From the NCBI RefSeq assembly GCF_001592825.1, contig NZ_LTZG01000021.1, positions 124,001-188,000 of the forward strand: a stretch of 64,000 bases of DNA, in the 5' to 3' direction. Source of the DNA: Planococcus maritimus. Its GTDB lineage: Bacteria > Bacillota > Bacilli > Bacillales_A > Planococcaceae. The position numbers and the translations under genes were made by a program. Positions 31,998 to 41,227 of this stretch are shown piece after piece. The notes under the pieces were generated by a model, which did no database searches, was not told the origin of the DNA, and saw only the letters and a list, made by a program, of their open reading frames with translations. Every line of letters begins with the position of its first letter. Positions within the stretch are counted from its first letter, which is position 1.

Positions 31998-33287
31998 TCA
32001 ATCGGTGAATTCGAACTCAAATTCGAGCAAACGGACCGTGTCGCCATTTTCCGCTCCACGCTCGCGAAGAGCATCGTCAATGCCCATGCCGCGCATTTGG
32101 CGGGCGAATCGGCGAATCGAATCTTCACGAGAGAAGTCCGTCATCTTGAACATCCGCTCGATCGCGTAGCCAGAAAGGACAAAAGCGCCATCCGGGTCGC
32201 GTGAAATATCGAATCCGTCGCCTTGCATTTCGTGCTTGTATAGCACCGTATCCGCTGCATCCGGATCTGCCTCGTCTTCCATTGGGAATTCAGGCGTCAC
32301 TTCAAGCAAATCGGCTACTGCGAACATCAGGTTGTTCAAGCCTTTTCTAGACAAGGCAGAAATCGGGAATACTTTTGCGTCTTCCGGCAATTTCTTGCGG
32401 AACTCTTCCAATTTCTCTTCTGCATCTGGCATGTCCATCTTGTTCGCCACAATCAATTGCGGGCGTTCCGTTAAACGCATATTGTATTGCTTTAATTCTT
32501 CGTTGATGGTCACATAATCCTCATACGGATCGCGGCCTTCCATGCCGGACATATCGATAATGTGGACAATGACGCGCGTCCGTTCGATGTGGCGCAGGAA
32601 TTGGTGGCCTAGGCCGATGCCTTCATGTGCGCCTTCGATCAATCCTGGCAAATCTGCCATGACAAAGCTGCGCTGGTCTTCTGTTTGGACCATCCCGAGG
32701 TTCGGAACAATCGTCGTGAAGTGATAAGCGCCAATCTTCGGCTTAGCTGCAGTAACGACCGACAATAACGTCGATTTACCGACACTTGGGAATCCGACCA
32801 AGCCGACATCTGCCAATACTTTCAATTCTAGAATGACATTGCGCTCAAGACCCGGTTCGCCTTTTTCCGATAGTTCAGGAGCCGGGTTTTGAGGCGTTGC
32901 AAAACGCGAGTTGCCGCGTCCGCCGCGCCCTCCGCGTGCGATGACTGCAGATTGCCCTTCTTCGACCAAATCAGCGATCGTTTCGCCAGTTTCTGAGTCT
33001 TTGACCACAGTGCCCGGTGGAACTTTGATGATCGTATCATGCGCTTTAGCGCCGTGCTGATTTTTGCTCATGCCGTGCGTTCCGCGTTCGGCTTTAAAGA
33101 TCCGTTTGAAACGGAAATCCATTAATGTACGCAAGCCTTCGTCAACTTGAAAGACGATATCCGCGCCTTTCCCTCCGTCACCGCCGGCTGGCCCGCCGTT
33201 CGGTACGTATTTTTCGCGGCGGAATGCTACCATGCCATCCCCGCCGTCGCCACCTTTTACATATACTTTTACGTGATCGACAAACAT
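31998..33287 (-). CDS. obgE: GTPase Obg (ObgE/CgtA)
   Basis: A 429-residue essential ribosome-associated GTPase that binds ppGpp. The glycine-rich Obg fold ([20 protein letters not shown] to about residue 158) precedes the G domain with GFPSVGKST (P-loop), [16 protein letters not shown] (switch II), NKMD and the ISALSRKG loop. A C-terminal OCT domain (about 350-429) follows. The frame is open to 33353 but GAGGGATAAGAAT places the start at 33287. It begins 4 bp after spo0B stops, so they are co-transcribed. Confidence 0.96.
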   Translation of the reverse strand: MFVDHVKVYVKGGDGGDGMVAFRREKYVPNGGPAGGDGGKGADIVFQVDEGLRTLMDFRFKRIFKAERGTHGMSKNQHGAKAHDTIIKVPPGTVVKDSETGETIADLVEEGQSAVIARGGRGGRGNSRFATPQNPAPELSEKGEPGLERNVILELKVLADVGLVGFPSVGKSTLLSVVTAAKPKIGAYHFTTIVPNLGMVQTEDQRSFVMADLPGLIEGAHEGIGLGHQFLRHIERTRVIVHIIDMSGMEGRDPYEDYVTINEELKQYNMRLTERPQLIVANKMDMPDAEEKLEEFRKKLPEDAKVFPISALSRKGLNNLMFAVADLLEVTPEFPMEDEADPDAADTVLYKHEMQGDGFDISRDPDGAFVLSGYAIERMFKMTDFSREDSIRRFARQMRGMGIDDALRERGAENGDTVRLLEFEFEFTD

Positions 33288-33291
33288 ATTC

Positions 33292-33804
33292 TTATCCCTC
33301 CATCTGTGCGTGGATCTCAACTTTCGAGCGATCCGATCCGCACGCTTTACCAATTGCTAATTGCGGTGAATCCAAAACCAGGGACGACCAGTCGCCGGGA
33401 CCGGAAAGTTCCAGCGAAAATCGGCCGTCCACTTCTATAATGCGCAGCTCTACCGGATATGGCCAAGCATCGGAAAATGCCTCTTTCACAGCCTTTGCAA
33501 AGGACTCAAGCCATTGGCAAAGAATCGTATCCAACTCGCTAGGCGCTTGCGGCGCTTCGCAGGACATCGTGAGGCGCAATTCCGGAAAACGCCAGCCAGC
33601 TGTTAGTAGCCACTCTTCCGTTTCGGGCAAAGAGAGAGCCGACAGCCGGCTTTGGTGCATAGCCGCTTCGGCATACGTACGAATAAGCGCTTGGGCTCTA
33701 TCTGTGCGCCCCAAATCCAGATTCAATTTGATCATCTGCAGCTCATTCAAAAAATCATGGCGCGCATGCCGAAGCGATTGTGCCACCGTTAGCCTATCGT
33801 CCAT
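33292..33804 (-). CDS. spo0B: Spo0B-like histidine phosphotransferase
   Basis: A 170-residue protein resembling the Spo0B phosphotransferase of the sporulation phosphorelay. The helical hairpin contains [20 protein letters not shown]. His16 in RHD aligns with the phosphorylated His30 of B. subtilis Spo0B by eye, and LNELQ matches the conserved helix. The C-terminal half is a degenerate kinase-like domain. It lies just upstream of obgE and downstream of rpmA, as in B. subtilis. AAAAGGAAGTGCAGT precedes the ATG at 33804. If the organism does not sporulate, its role must differ (see findings). Confidence 0.85.
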   Translation of the reverse strand: MDDRLTVAQSLRHARHDFLNELQMIKLNLDLGRTDRAQALIRTYAEAAMHQSRLSALSLPETEEWLLTAGWRFPELRLTMSCEAPQAPSELDTILCQWLESFAKAVKEAFSDAWPYPVELRIIEVDGRFSLELSGPGDWSSLVLDSPQLAIGKACGSDRSKVEIHAQMEG

Positions 33805-33895
33805 ACTGCACTTCCTTTTACACACTTTTACTTAGTATACCAAGATTCCGGCCGGATTTCCCGGCACGGGTTTTGGTTTGTCTTGTTTCAAAAGA

Positions 33896-33922
33896 AAAAG
33901 GACTGCGAAAGCAGCCCTTTTC
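33896..33922 (-). terminator. Intrinsic terminator of rplU-prp-rpmA
   Basis: Minus-strand AAAGGGCTGC-TTTC-GCAGTCCTTTTT, just after the rpmA stop. Confidence 0.85.
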
Positions 33923-33930
33923 GTTTTGTA

Positions 33931-34233
<303 letters not shown>

Positions 34234-34563
34234 CTAAGCTGTGAAGGTTATTTTTATAAAGTCTGCATAATCATGTTCAATCGTTTCCAAAGAAATGACC
34301 ATAGCGCGTACAAGCAGTTGAACCTGCTCATCCGTCTTTTTGTCCATGTTCTTTGGAAAGGCGATTTTCAAAAAACCGCTATCTGCCTGTTCGATTTCCG
34401 GCTCAATTCCCGTCAACTCCATAATGGCGTTCACTGCCCCGAAGGAAACAGCTGAAGCCCCGGCACATACCAGATCCTTGCCGTGCTCGGCAAAGTCCGC
34501 ATGTCCCGACATTTCAAAGCCTTTAATGTAGCTGTCGGTTTGATGAATAGTCACCTGAATCAT
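34234..34563 (-). CDS. prp: Ribosomal-processing cysteine protease Prp
   Basis: A 109-residue protease (YsxB family) that removes the N-terminal extension of L27. The catalytic pair is in GHADFAEHGKDLVCAGASAV: His in GHA (about residue 21) and Cys in LVCAG (about residue 33). It lies between rplU and rpmA, so the enzyme and its substrate are made together. Its ATG follows the rplU stop by 2 bp with no clear ribosome site of its own, suggesting translational coupling. Confidence 0.95.
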   Translation of the reverse strand: MIQVTIHQTDSYIKGFEMSGHADFAEHGKDLVCAGASAVSFGAVNAIMELTGIEPEIEQADSGFLKIAFPKNMDKKTDEQVQLLVRAMVISLETIEHDYADFIKITFTA

Positions 34564-34565
34564 TC

Positions 34566-34874
34566 TTACAGGTTGATTGCATCAACAGTCAATTTTGTGA
34601 ATGGCTGACGATGACCTTGTTTTTTGTGATAGTTCTTTTTCGCTTTGTATTTGAAGACAGTGATCTTCTTGCCGCGGCCCTGTTTTTCAACTTTCGCTGT
34701 AACAGTTGCTCCTTCTACGAAAGGAACTCCCACTTTAGTATCGTCTCCACCTACAAATAGAACTTTATCAAATGTTACTGTGTCACCAGCTTCTGCGTTC
34801 ACTTTCTCAACGTAGATTTCTTGGCCAGCTTCCACTTTGATTTGTTTTCCACCAGTTTCAATAATTGCGTACAT
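34566..34874 (-). CDS. rplU: 50S ribosomal protein L21
   Basis: A 102-residue large-subunit protein. Start [18 protein letters not shown] and the later [20 protein letters not shown] and [12 protein letters not shown] are the L21 signatures. AGGAGGTGCAAGGAT precedes its ATG and an L21 leader lies just upstream, implying autogenous control of the rplU-prp-rpmA operon. Confidence 0.97.
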   Translation of the reverse strand: MYAIIETGGKQIKVEAGQEIYVEKVNAEAGDTVTFDKVLFVGGDDTKVGVPFVEGATVTAKVEKQGRGKKITVFKYKAKKNYHKKQGHRQPFTKLTVDAINL

Positions 34875-34884
34875 ATCCTTGCAC

Positions 34885-34980
34885 CTCCTCTTAGACTAAG
34901 ACTCGCCTCTCCAGGTGATCTTGCGATGCTTAACAACCTGGTTCGAGCGGTTGTAGCACGGGTGCGCTACAAACATAACA
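34885..34980 (-). promoter_or_regulatory. Ribosomal protein L21 leader
   Basis: The 5'-UTR of rplU contains GTAGCGCACCCGTGCTAC (hairpin), AACCAGGTTGTTAAGC, then ACCTGGAGAGGCGAGTC and TAGTCTAAGAGGAGGTG joining the ribosome site. This matches the general pattern of the Firmicutes L21 leader, with CCAGGT/ACCTGG able to pair. Identification is from position and pattern; a covariance search would confirm. Confidence 0.7.
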
Positions 34981-35160
34981 TTAGAATAATATCATGCGAG
35001 AGAGACCCGCGTCAACAGAGAACTGAAAAGAGTTGGGAATGTGTTCTTTTCATTTTTGGGATTGTGCTTGAATGAATGCAATATCCCTTCTTTACTGGCT
35101 TGTGAATTATTGAATGAAGGGTGTGGCAATGTTTCTTGTGTTCGATTTCATTTCACTTTT

Positions 35161-35332
35161 GAATTGCGCCTCCCGGCTTTGGGTTGGCCTCTTGCCATAA
35201 GCCAAGAAGAACGCTTGTCTTACGGCATCGGCTCACCCTTGGCGCTGGTCGGCTTAGAGATTTCATTGGTTTATGTTTGTTTAAACAGATCTGCTTTTAT
35301 CGTTAGTTGCCGGCTAGTGAGGAAATCGCTTC
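35161..35332. repeat. Hairpin repeat, copy 1
   Basis: About 172 bp, alignable with copy 2 at a fixed offset of 244 in its first part. Both share CGCCTCCCGGCTTTGGGTTG, GGCTCACCCTTGGCGC, GTTTGTTTAAACAGATCTGC and AGTTGCCGGCTAG. The central stem is GCCATAAGCCAAG (35194-35206) against CTTGTCTTACGGC (35214-35226), 11 of 13 pairs, with loop AAGAACG. Confidence 0.8.
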
Positions 35333-35404
35333 CCTTTCAGGGTTTGTGATTTGCAAGATGAAGTGTGCGACGATAAATCCAGCGTTCGAGTTTGCGTCAT
35401 TATA

Positions 35405-35577
35405 GAATTTCGCCTCCCGGCTTTGGGTTGGCCTCTCACAATGAGCCAGAAAGAACGTCTGTCTCATTGCTTCGGCTCACCCTTGGCGCCGGTCGGCTGG
35501 AAGATTTCATTGGTTCATGTTTGTTTAAACAGATCTGCTACTGTAGGTAGTTGCCGGCTAGCGGGGGAATCACTTCC
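35405..35577. repeat. Hairpin repeat, copy 2
   Basis: The second copy has the same loop AAGAACG (35451-35457), but its stem is ACAATGAGCCAGA (35438-35450) against TCTGTCTCATTGC (35458-35470). Four stem positions differ from copy 1 on both arms so that pairing is kept. Confidence 0.8.
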
Positions 35578-35654
35578 TGTTATGCCGATATGAATTGTTA
35601 ACTACATCTCATAGTTCAAAGCAACAGTGAGCTTGTAAAGATCCCGCTCACAAC

Positions 35655-35795
35655 AGTGGCTGGAGCGCAGGGCAATGACTCCTGAGGGATCAGTGGGTTT
35701 GAGAGACCCCGCAGGAGCGGTTCTTTGCGACGAGGAGGCTCGATCCCCCCCTCGGAAAGCATCCGCCCGGAGCGCAAGCCATTCGCTACACTTCT
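35655..35795 (+). repeat. GC-rich dispersed repeat, copy 2
   Basis: Contains GAGACCCCGCAGGAGCGG, GACGAGGAGGCTCGAT and CGGAAAGCATCCGCCCGGAG in order, the same block order as the copies at 14390-14538 and 43218-43315 (both on the other strand). Non-coding. Confidence 0.65.
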
Positions 35796-35817
35796 TCTTT
35801 ATTAAGTTCTTCAAAAC

Positions 35818-35848
35818 AAAAACGCCACCGCAAATGCAGTGGCGTTTC
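35818..35848 (-). terminator. Intrinsic terminator of the maf-minD operon
   Basis: Minus-strand AACGCCACTGC-ATTT-GCGGTGGCGTTTTTG just after minD. Confidence 0.88.
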
Positions 35849-35860
35849 TACTATTGAATA

Positions 35861-36664
35861 TTATTTACTTGAGAAAATAGATTTCAGTTTGCCGAACATG
35901 CCGGGTTTTGGCTTGTCCATCGTCATAAGCGGGACCGATTCGCCGAGCAGGCGGCGCGCGATGTTGCGGTAGCCGAGTGCTGCTGGGTTCGATGGATCCA
36001 TAACGACCGGCTCGCCTTTGTTCGAGCTTGAAATAACGCGTTCGTCATCTGGCACGATGCCGAGCAAGTCGACCGATAAATGCGTCGTGATTTCGTTGAC
36101 ATCAAGCGCATCCCCCGCTTCCATCAAATGTGGACGGATGCGGTTGATGATGAGTTTTGGCGCTTCAAGGTTTTCCTCGAGCTCCAGTAAACCGATGATG
36201 CGGTCGGCGTCACGTACGGCAGAGATTTCTGGCGTCGTGATGACGATCGCGCGGTCTGCACCAGCGACAGCATTTTTGTAGCCTTGCTCAATGCCTGCTG
36301 GGCAATCGATGATGATGAAATCGTAGTCTACTTTCATCCCTTCGATCAGTTCTTTCATTTGTTCCGGGTTGACGTCGTTTTTATCGGCCGTCTGTGCTGC
36401 TGGAAGCAAGAATAATTTGTCTTCAAAACGCTTGTCTTTCACAAGCGCCTGATGAATCTTGCAACGGCCTTCGAGCACATCGATCAAATCGTAGATGATG
36501 CGGTTTTCGAGGCCTAAAATGACATCCAGGTTGCGAAGCCCGATGTCGGTATCGATCAAGCACACTTTTTTGCCTTGAAGAGCCAATGCAGTGCCGAGGT
36601 TCGCAGTAGACGTCGTTTTGCCGACGCCTCCTTTGCCTGATGTAATTACGATAGCTTCTCCCAC
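35861..36664 (-). CDS. minD: Septum site-determining protein MinD
   Basis: A 267-residue ParA-like ATPase that recruits MinC to the membrane. The deviant Walker A SGKGGVGKTTSTANLG starts at about residue 9, with switch sequences CLIDTDIGLRNLDVILG and YDFIIIDCPAGIEQG. The C-terminal FGKLKSIFSSK is the amphipathic membrane-targeting helix. Start is a GTG after AAAGGAGGAAGCTA, 1 bp past the minC stop. Last gene of the operon; a terminator follows. No minE or minJ is present here. Confidence 0.97.
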   Translation of the reverse strand: MGEAIVITSGKGGVGKTTSTANLGTALALQGKKVCLIDTDIGLRNLDVILGLENRIIYDLIDVLEGRCKIHQALVKDKRFEDKLFLLPAAQTADKNDVNPEQMKELIEGMKVDYDFIIIDCPAGIEQGYKNAVAGADRAIVITTPEISAVRDADRIIGLLELEENLEAPKLIINRIRPHLMEAGDALDVNEITTHLSVDLLGIVPDDERVISSSNKGEPVVMDPSNPAALGYRNIARRLLGESVPLMTMDKPKPGMFGKLKSIFSSK

Positions 36665-36665
36665 A

Positions 36666-37355
36666 CTAGCTTCCTCCTTTAAACGTAGAAATTTGCGGCC
36701 GCAGGAATCTCAGTTCTTGCAAACGGTCGATAATGATTTTGCCGCTGGTATGTAAATATGCGCATTCCATTTCTGGCTGCTCCGATAAGCTGTCGAGTTC
36801 GTCGGTCATCGTCTCGAGTTCATCGGCAATTTTCAGATGCGTCGCTTCAAGCCAAGAGGCGGCGATGACTGCTTCTTTATTGCCGCTCGCACCGGCGTGG
36901 GCAAAGCCTTTAAGCCGCCCAAGCACATAGACGTTGCCGCCCGCTTCGATACGGCCGTTCTGGTTGACGTCGCCAATGACGACAAGGTCGCCTTTCGCTT
37001 TCACGACTTGCCCGGAACGGACGATGCCGACATAAGTTTCCGACTGGCGCTCACTGATCATCCGGTTGCATTCTTCGACAGTGACAACATCGCATTTTGT
37101 GCTGATCACTTTCATCTTCGAATGGTCGTGGATGACTTTCTTAATTTCTTCCAATTGGCCATCGCTGTAATGGCGCTTCGCCAATTGGATCTGGACTTCT
37201 GCGTCCCCTTCGAGCGCAGGGTCGGATACTTTCTTTTTCAGCTCATCGAGGATTTCCGTATAGGAGGCCATATCATTGAGCTGGATGAGAAGCCCTTTGT
37301 TCGTTCCTTTGATATTCACGATATTTTTCAAAAAACCTGTCACCTGCGCTTTCAT
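36666..37355 (-). CDS. minC: Septum formation inhibitor MinC
   Basis: A 229-residue FtsZ antagonist. The N-terminal domain (about 1-100) is followed by the C-terminal beta-helix with VRSGQVVKAKGDLVVIGDVNQNGRIEAGGNVYVLGRLKGFAHAG split over residues about 112-155, the MinC_C signature that binds MinD and FtsZ. Its ATG overlaps the mreD stop by one base (TAATG). Confidence 0.95.
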   Translation of the reverse strand: MKAQVTGFLKNIVNIKGTNKGLLIQLNDMASYTEILDELKKKVSDPALEGDAEVQIQLAKRHYSDGQLEEIKKVIHDHSKMKVISTKCDVVTVEECNRMISERQSETYVGIVRSGQVVKAKGDLVVIGDVNQNGRIEAGGNVYVLGRLKGFAHAGASGNKEAVIAASWLEATHLKIADELETMTDELDSLSEQPEMECAYLHTSGKIIIDRLQELRFLRPQISTFKGGS

Positions 37356-37885
37356 TAATATAACCCGAACTTAGTGCCACGCTGTGGATCTTGCGTGACC
37401 ATCATCGACCTGAACACCCAGCCAAGCAAGCCTAAGTACAGGGCGTTGGCGATTAAGGTCGGCCACAATCTTGAGGTCAGGAACGTTCCGGCTGGCGCAT
37501 CGGTCAACCCAATCAATTGGAAGAACAGGTAAAGTGCCACTTCCATCGCGATGAGGAGACCGAGTGCCAAGAGCGTCGCTGACAATAGATTTTGTGGAAT
37601 CTTTTTGAAAAAGTACGCGGCGATCAGGCAGACGGCCGGATACAGAAAAGAATATAATCCAATAATATCAATGTAAAAGACATCATACAAGAGCCCGAAG
37701 AACAAACCGTAAAACAGCGCATGGCGCAGTTCATAAAAAACGGTCAAAAAGATCAGGAATAAGATAAGAAAGCGCGGGACTACATAATAAAATGATCCGC
37801 CAATCGATAAAGGCGAAAACAAGCCGAAGATCGGTTCGACGAAAAACAGCACGAGACAGACGATGGGAACGAGAAAGCGGATCAT
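37355..37885 (-). CDS. mreD: Rod shape-determining protein MreD
   Basis: A 176-residue membrane protein with about five to six hydrophobic helices (from FLVPIVCLVLFFVEPIFG at residue 4 through LYLGLLGWVFRSM near 150). MreD works with MreC, RodA and PBP2 in the elongasome. Sequence conservation is low in this family, so the call rests on topology, size and its place between mreC and minC. It overlaps mreC by ATGA. Confidence 0.92.
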   Translation of the reverse strand: MIRFLVPIVCLVLFFVEPIFGLFSPLSIGGSFYYVVPRFLILFLIFLTVFYELRHALFYGLFFGLLYDVFYIDIIGLYSFLYPAVCLIAAYFFKKIPQNLLSATLLALGLLIAMEVALYLFFQLIGLTDAPAGTFLTSRLWPTLIANALYLGLLGWVFRSMMVTQDPQRGTKFGLY

Positions 37886-38763
37886 GATTCCTCATCCTCT
37901 GTTACGCCATTGTCTTCGCCGTCGACTTCCGGTACGAGGCGGTCTGCGATGACGACGTGATTAAGCATCGAGAAGTCAGCAGCCGGTTTCACATATGCCA
38001 GTTTCGTCAAGCCGAATTCATCGATTGTCACTTCCGTGATTTCCCCGATGACAATGCCTTTCGGGAAAATGCCGCCGAGACCGCTTGAGACAACTTGGTC
38101 GCCTTCTTCAAGATCGATCGAAAAGTCGATGCGTTTCAGTAATAGTTCACGGCGTTCTGCATCATATCCTTCAATCAAACCGAACACATCGTCTTCACCG
38201 AGCACCATTGCCGATACGCGGTAGTTCGGGTTTTGTGTCGTCACCAACTCCACTGTCGATGTTGTCGGCGTGACGATGGTTACCTTGCCGATCAAGCCGC
38301 CAGCGGTCATGACAGCCATATTTTCCTTGACGCCGTGGTTGGTGCCACGGTTCAAGATGATTTTTTCTTCCCATTGATCCGGGTTACGCGCAATAACGAC
38401 TGCCTGGATTGGGTTGTATTCGCGTAAATCTTCTTCTTTGCCGACCAGTTCTTTCAGTTCCTCGTTTTCGGAACGGAGATCGGTCACTTCTGCCTGCACG
38501 CCTGCAAATTCCTCAAGGCGCGCTTTTAGCAAGCGGTTTTCTTCAAATGTGTTGATCAGCGAGTCGATATTGTCAAAGACGCCCGTCACGAAATGAGCAG
38601 GCCGTGAAAATACCGATTGCCCGGCACCTACAGCTTCTTTGACGATCTCCTCAGGCAGCGACACTTGGCCGCGGTCCCGGAGCGTCAAAGAAATCAAGGC
38701 GACGAGCAGGATGACGCCGATCAACAGCAGGATAAGCCGCTTGTTGGATAAAAATTGTGGCAT
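37882..38763 (-). CDS. mreC: Cell shape-determining protein MreC
   Basis: A 293-residue bitopic membrane protein: one N-terminal helix (about 8-27), a coiled coil (about 70-112, DSLINTFEENRLLKARLEEF) and a beta-rich extracellular domain with VVIARNPDQWEEKIILNRGTNHGVKENMAV and VSSGLGGIFPKGIVIGEI. The acidic tail (last 18 residues) is short. Second in the mre cluster; AAGGAGGATGGCCTCAT precedes the ATG. Confidence 0.95.
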   Translation of the reverse strand: MPQFLSNKRLILLLIGVILLVALISLTLRDRGQVSLPEEIVKEAVGAGQSVFSRPAHFVTGVFDNIDSLINTFEENRLLKARLEEFAGVQAEVTDLRSENEELKELVGKEEDLREYNPIQAVVIARNPDQWEEKIILNRGTNHGVKENMAVMTAGGLIGKVTIVTPTTSTVELVTTQNPNYRVSAMVLGEDDVFGLIEGYDAERRELLLKRIDFSIDLEEGDQVVSSGLGGIFPKGIVIGEITEVTIDEFGLTKLAYVKPAADFSMLNHVVIADRLVPEVDGEDNGVTEDEES

Positions 38764-38809
38764 ATGAGGCCATCCTCCTTATTGATAGGCTCGAGTCGAG
38801 CAATAAAAA

Positions 38810-39838
38810 TCAGCGTCTTTCGATCGCATTGCGGTAACGGTCAAAATCTTCCAGTGCCCGTCCTGTTCCAAGCGCGACACAATCGAGTGGATGGTCTGCA
38901 GTGAATACAGGCATGCTGACCGCATCCGCGATTACTTTGTCGAGGTTTTTCAGCAACGCCCCGCCGCCTGTTAACACAATGCCGCGGTCCATGATATCAG
39001 ACGCCAGTTCAGGCGGCGTTTTCTCAAGAGTGGCGCCCAATCCTTCGACAATGCGCGTCACAGGTTCTTTCAACGCTTGTTGCATTTCTTCTGCGGTGAT
39101 CGTCAAGGTTTTCGGAAATCCGGTCACGAGGTCACGCCCGCGAATATCCATCTCCGCTTGCGCTTCCTCATCACTCAAGACAGCCGCGGTGCCGATACCC
39201 ATTTTCAGGTTTTCGGCCGTACGTTCCCCGATGACGACGTTATAGCGCTTGCGCACGTATTGCTTGATCGCTTCGTCCATCTCATCTCCGCCAACGCGAA
39301 TCGATTCACTCGAGACGATGCCGCCGAGCGAGATAATGGCGACTTCCGCCGTTCCGCCTCCTATATCGACGACCATGCTGCCGACAGGTTCCCATACCGG
39401 GAGCCCTGCGCCGATTGCTGCCGCGAACGGCTCTTCGATCGTATAAGCTTCCGCCGCTCCGACCGCTCGTGCTGCATCAAGTACGGCCCGCTGTTCAATG
39501 GAAGTCACGCCGTATGGCACGCAAATCATGACTTTTCCGCCGCGCCATTTGCCCGGTGCTTTGCCGGTCGCTTCAGCGATGCAATGCTTGATCATCGCAA
39601 GTGTCGTGTCGTAGTCAGAAATGACACCATCTCGCATGGGCCTCAAAGCAACGATATTAGCAGGCGTTCTGCCCATCATGTCGCGCGCGCGTTTTCCGAC
39701 CGCGACGATTTCATTGGTGCGAGTGTTCTTAATGACAATCGATGGTTCTCGGAGCACGATGCCGCGCCCTTTTAAATAGACGAGCGTATTTGCTGTTCCG
39801 AGGTCGATGCCGATATCTTTTGAAGCAAATCCAAACAC
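38810..39838 (-). CDS. mreB: Rod shape-determining protein MreB
   Basis: A 342-residue actin homologue that organises lateral wall synthesis. Phosphate-1 [14 protein letters not shown], phosphate-2 [17 protein letters not shown] and the adenosine motif [15 protein letters not shown] are present. The frame is open to 39913, but the natural start is a GTG at 39838 ([10 protein letters not shown]) with GAAAGGA 8 nt upstream; an ATG offset by two bases is out of frame. Full-length and intact, so a rod or short-rod shape program is encoded. Confidence 0.96.
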   Translation of the reverse strand: MFGFASKDIGIDLGTANTLVYLKGRGIVLREPSIVIKNTRTNEIVAVGKRARDMMGRTPANIVALRPMRDGVISDYDTTLAMIKHCIAEATGKAPGKWRGGKVMICVPYGVTSIEQRAVLDAARAVGAAEAYTIEEPFAAAIGAGLPVWEPVGSMVVDIGGGTAEVAIISLGGIVSSESIRVGGDEMDEAIKQYVRKRYNVVIGERTAENLKMGIGTAAVLSDEEAQAEMDIRGRDLVTGFPKTLTITAEEMQQALKEPVTRIVEGLGATLEKTPPELASDIMDRGIVLTGGGALLKNLDKVIADAVSMPVFTADHPLDCVALGTGRALEDFDRYRNAIERR

Positions 39839-39933
39839 ATGAATCGGTCCTTTCTTATGTAAACCGGGTGATACCGGCAACTGCTTTGCGCAATACCACC
39901 CATTATAGAACATCCGGAAAAAAATATACAGTG

Positions 39934-40632
39934 CTACATGAACCCCTTTTCTTTTAATGAAGTGAATTGATGGTCGCCGATGATGATATGGTCGAGCAGT
40001 TCGATGCCGATGATCGAACCGGCTTCCATGAGACGCTTGGTGACATCGATGTCTTCAGGTGACGGGGCGGGATTGCCAGAAGGATGATTGTGTGCGCAAA
40101 CGATCGATGCTGCCGAGCGTCTGACGGCTTCGCGGAAGATCTCGCGTGGATGAACGATAGAGGCGTTGAGGCTGCCGACAAAGATGGTTTGGCGGTGCAT
40201 CACTTGGTTTTTGATGTTGAGGAATAAACAGACAAAATGTTCTTGCTTGAGCGAAGTCATATCGTCCATTAAATACGTAGCGGCGTCTTTCGGGGAACGA
40301 ATCGTAAAGCGTTCATCGGTTTGTTTAGAAGCAAGCCTTCGCCCGAGTTCAATGGCCGCAAGCAGCTGGACGGCTTTTGCTTCACCGATGCCATTGATCG
40401 CGGTCATTTCTTCGATGGCGGCGTGTTTTAATTCGTGGAGGTGCTCGAATTGTTTGAGCACGCGGTTCGCGAGGTGCAATACCGATTCCTCGCGGGTTCC
40501 GGTACGCAAGAGAATGGCGATGAGCTCTTGGTTAGACAAGCTCACCGCTCCTTGTTTAATGAGGCGTTCTCGCGGCCGGTCGGCAATGTGGACATCTCGT
40601 ATCATCAGCGCTTGGTCATTGGGCATAATCAT
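39934..40632 (-). CDS. radC: RadC family JAB/MPN-domain protein
   Basis: A 232-residue protein. A helix-hairpin-helix segment ([22 protein letters not shown], about residues 67-90) precedes a JAMM metalloprotease-like domain with [21 protein letters not shown] (His-x-His and Ser/Asp ligands, about residue 178). Despite the name, a role in radiation repair is not supported; function is uncertain. The first ATG (40632) is close to AAGGGG, and an ATG at 40626 is better spaced, so the start is uncertain by two codons. It overlaps maf by 17 bp. Confidence 0.92.
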   Translation of the reverse strand: MIMPNDQALMIRDVHIADRPRERLIKQGAVSLSNQELIAILLRTGTREESVLHLANRVLKQFEHLHELKHAAIEEMTAINGIGEAKAVQLLAAIELGRRLASKQTDERFTIRSPKDAATYLMDDMTSLKQEHFVCLFLNIKNQVMHRQTIFVGSLNASIVHPREIFREAVRRSAASIVCAHNHPSGNPAPSPEDIDVTKRLMEAGSIIGIELLDHIIIGDHQFTSLKEKGFM

Positions 40633-41227
40633 GCGCCCCTTCGACTTTTACGTAGCCCGCATGCGTCAAGTGCTGGAGCAGCTTCGCAATAGGCAAGCCG
40701 ACGACTGCGTTGTAATCGCCTTCGATTTTTTCCACAAACAAGCCCGACACCGTTTGGATGCCGTACGCTCCTGCTTTGTCGTAAGGATCTTCTGTATCGG
40801 TATAGGCGTCGATCCAACCCTCTGGCAATTTGTAGAACCGCACTTCTACACGTTCATGGAATGATACTTCTTTCTCGCCTTGGCGTACGCATACGGCAGT
40901 GATGACTTCGTGGGTTTTGCCGGATAGCTTGCGTAAATACGCAGATGCTTGCTGTTTGTCTTTAGGCTTCAATAAAATCTCCCCGTCCAACACGACGACT
41001 GTATCCGAGCCGATGACGAACGCTTCGGGATGGTTCCCTGCGATATCATTCGCTTTTTGGACAGCACATGCATTGACATAATCGACCGGTGACTTGAAGC
41101 CTTTCGGATCGGGTTCCGGGATATCGCTCGGCACGATGTCGAACGGAATTCCGAGCAAGCTGAGCAGCTCTTGGCGGCGCGGCGATTGCGAGGCCAAGAT
41201 GAGCGGGTGTTTCGATGTGAACTTCAT
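40616..41227 (-). CDS. maf: Maf family nucleotide pyrophosphatase (dTTP/UTP-type)
   Basis: A 203-residue house-cleaning pyrophosphatase. The family signature LILASQSPRRQELLSLLG is at residues 9-26, with IGSDTVVVLDGEILLKPKD and DKAGAYGIQTVSGLFVEKI further on. Maf hydrolyses dTTP, UTP and modified pyrimidine nucleotides and affects septation when overproduced. First gene of the maf-radC-mreBCD-minCD operon; AAAGGAGGGATTTTTTC precedes the ATG. Confidence 0.94.
   Translation of the reverse strand: MKFTSKHPLILASQSPRRQELLSLLGIPFDIVPSDIPEPDPKGFKSPVDYVNACAVQKANDIAGNHPEAFVIGSDTVVVLDGEILLKPKDKQQASAYLRKLSGKTHEVITAVCVRQGEKEVSFHERVEVRFYKLPEGWIDAYTDTEDPYDKAGAYGIQTVSGLFVEKIEGDYNAVVGLPIAKLLQHLTHAGYVKVEGAHDYAQ

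Larger units (their letters stand above)
35000..35817. other. Gene-free interval with repeats
   Basis: About 820 bp between the L21 leader and the minD terminator. It holds the two copies of a hairpin repeat (35161-35332 and 35405-35577) and one copy of the GC-rich dispersed repeat (35655-35795). Small frames here translate the repeats themselves and carry no ribosome sites, so I call no gene. In B. subtilis the matching gap contains spoIVFA and spoIVFB; no trace of them is seen. Confidence 0.7.

Noticed and set aside
33124-33835. 236-codon plus-strand frame opposite obgE and spo0B
   Set aside because: It overlaps two confidently identified genes on the other strand and its product is Arg/Ser-rich with no motifs.
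35041-35593. Two small plus-strand reading frames (102 and 80 codons) with similar products
   Set aside because: They translate the two hairpin repeat copies. Changes between copies preserve base pairing and no ribosome site is present, so I regard them as non-coding.
35602-35814. 70-codon minus-strand frame
   Set aside because: It is a translation of the GC-rich dispersed repeat and has no ribosome binding site or recognisable family.
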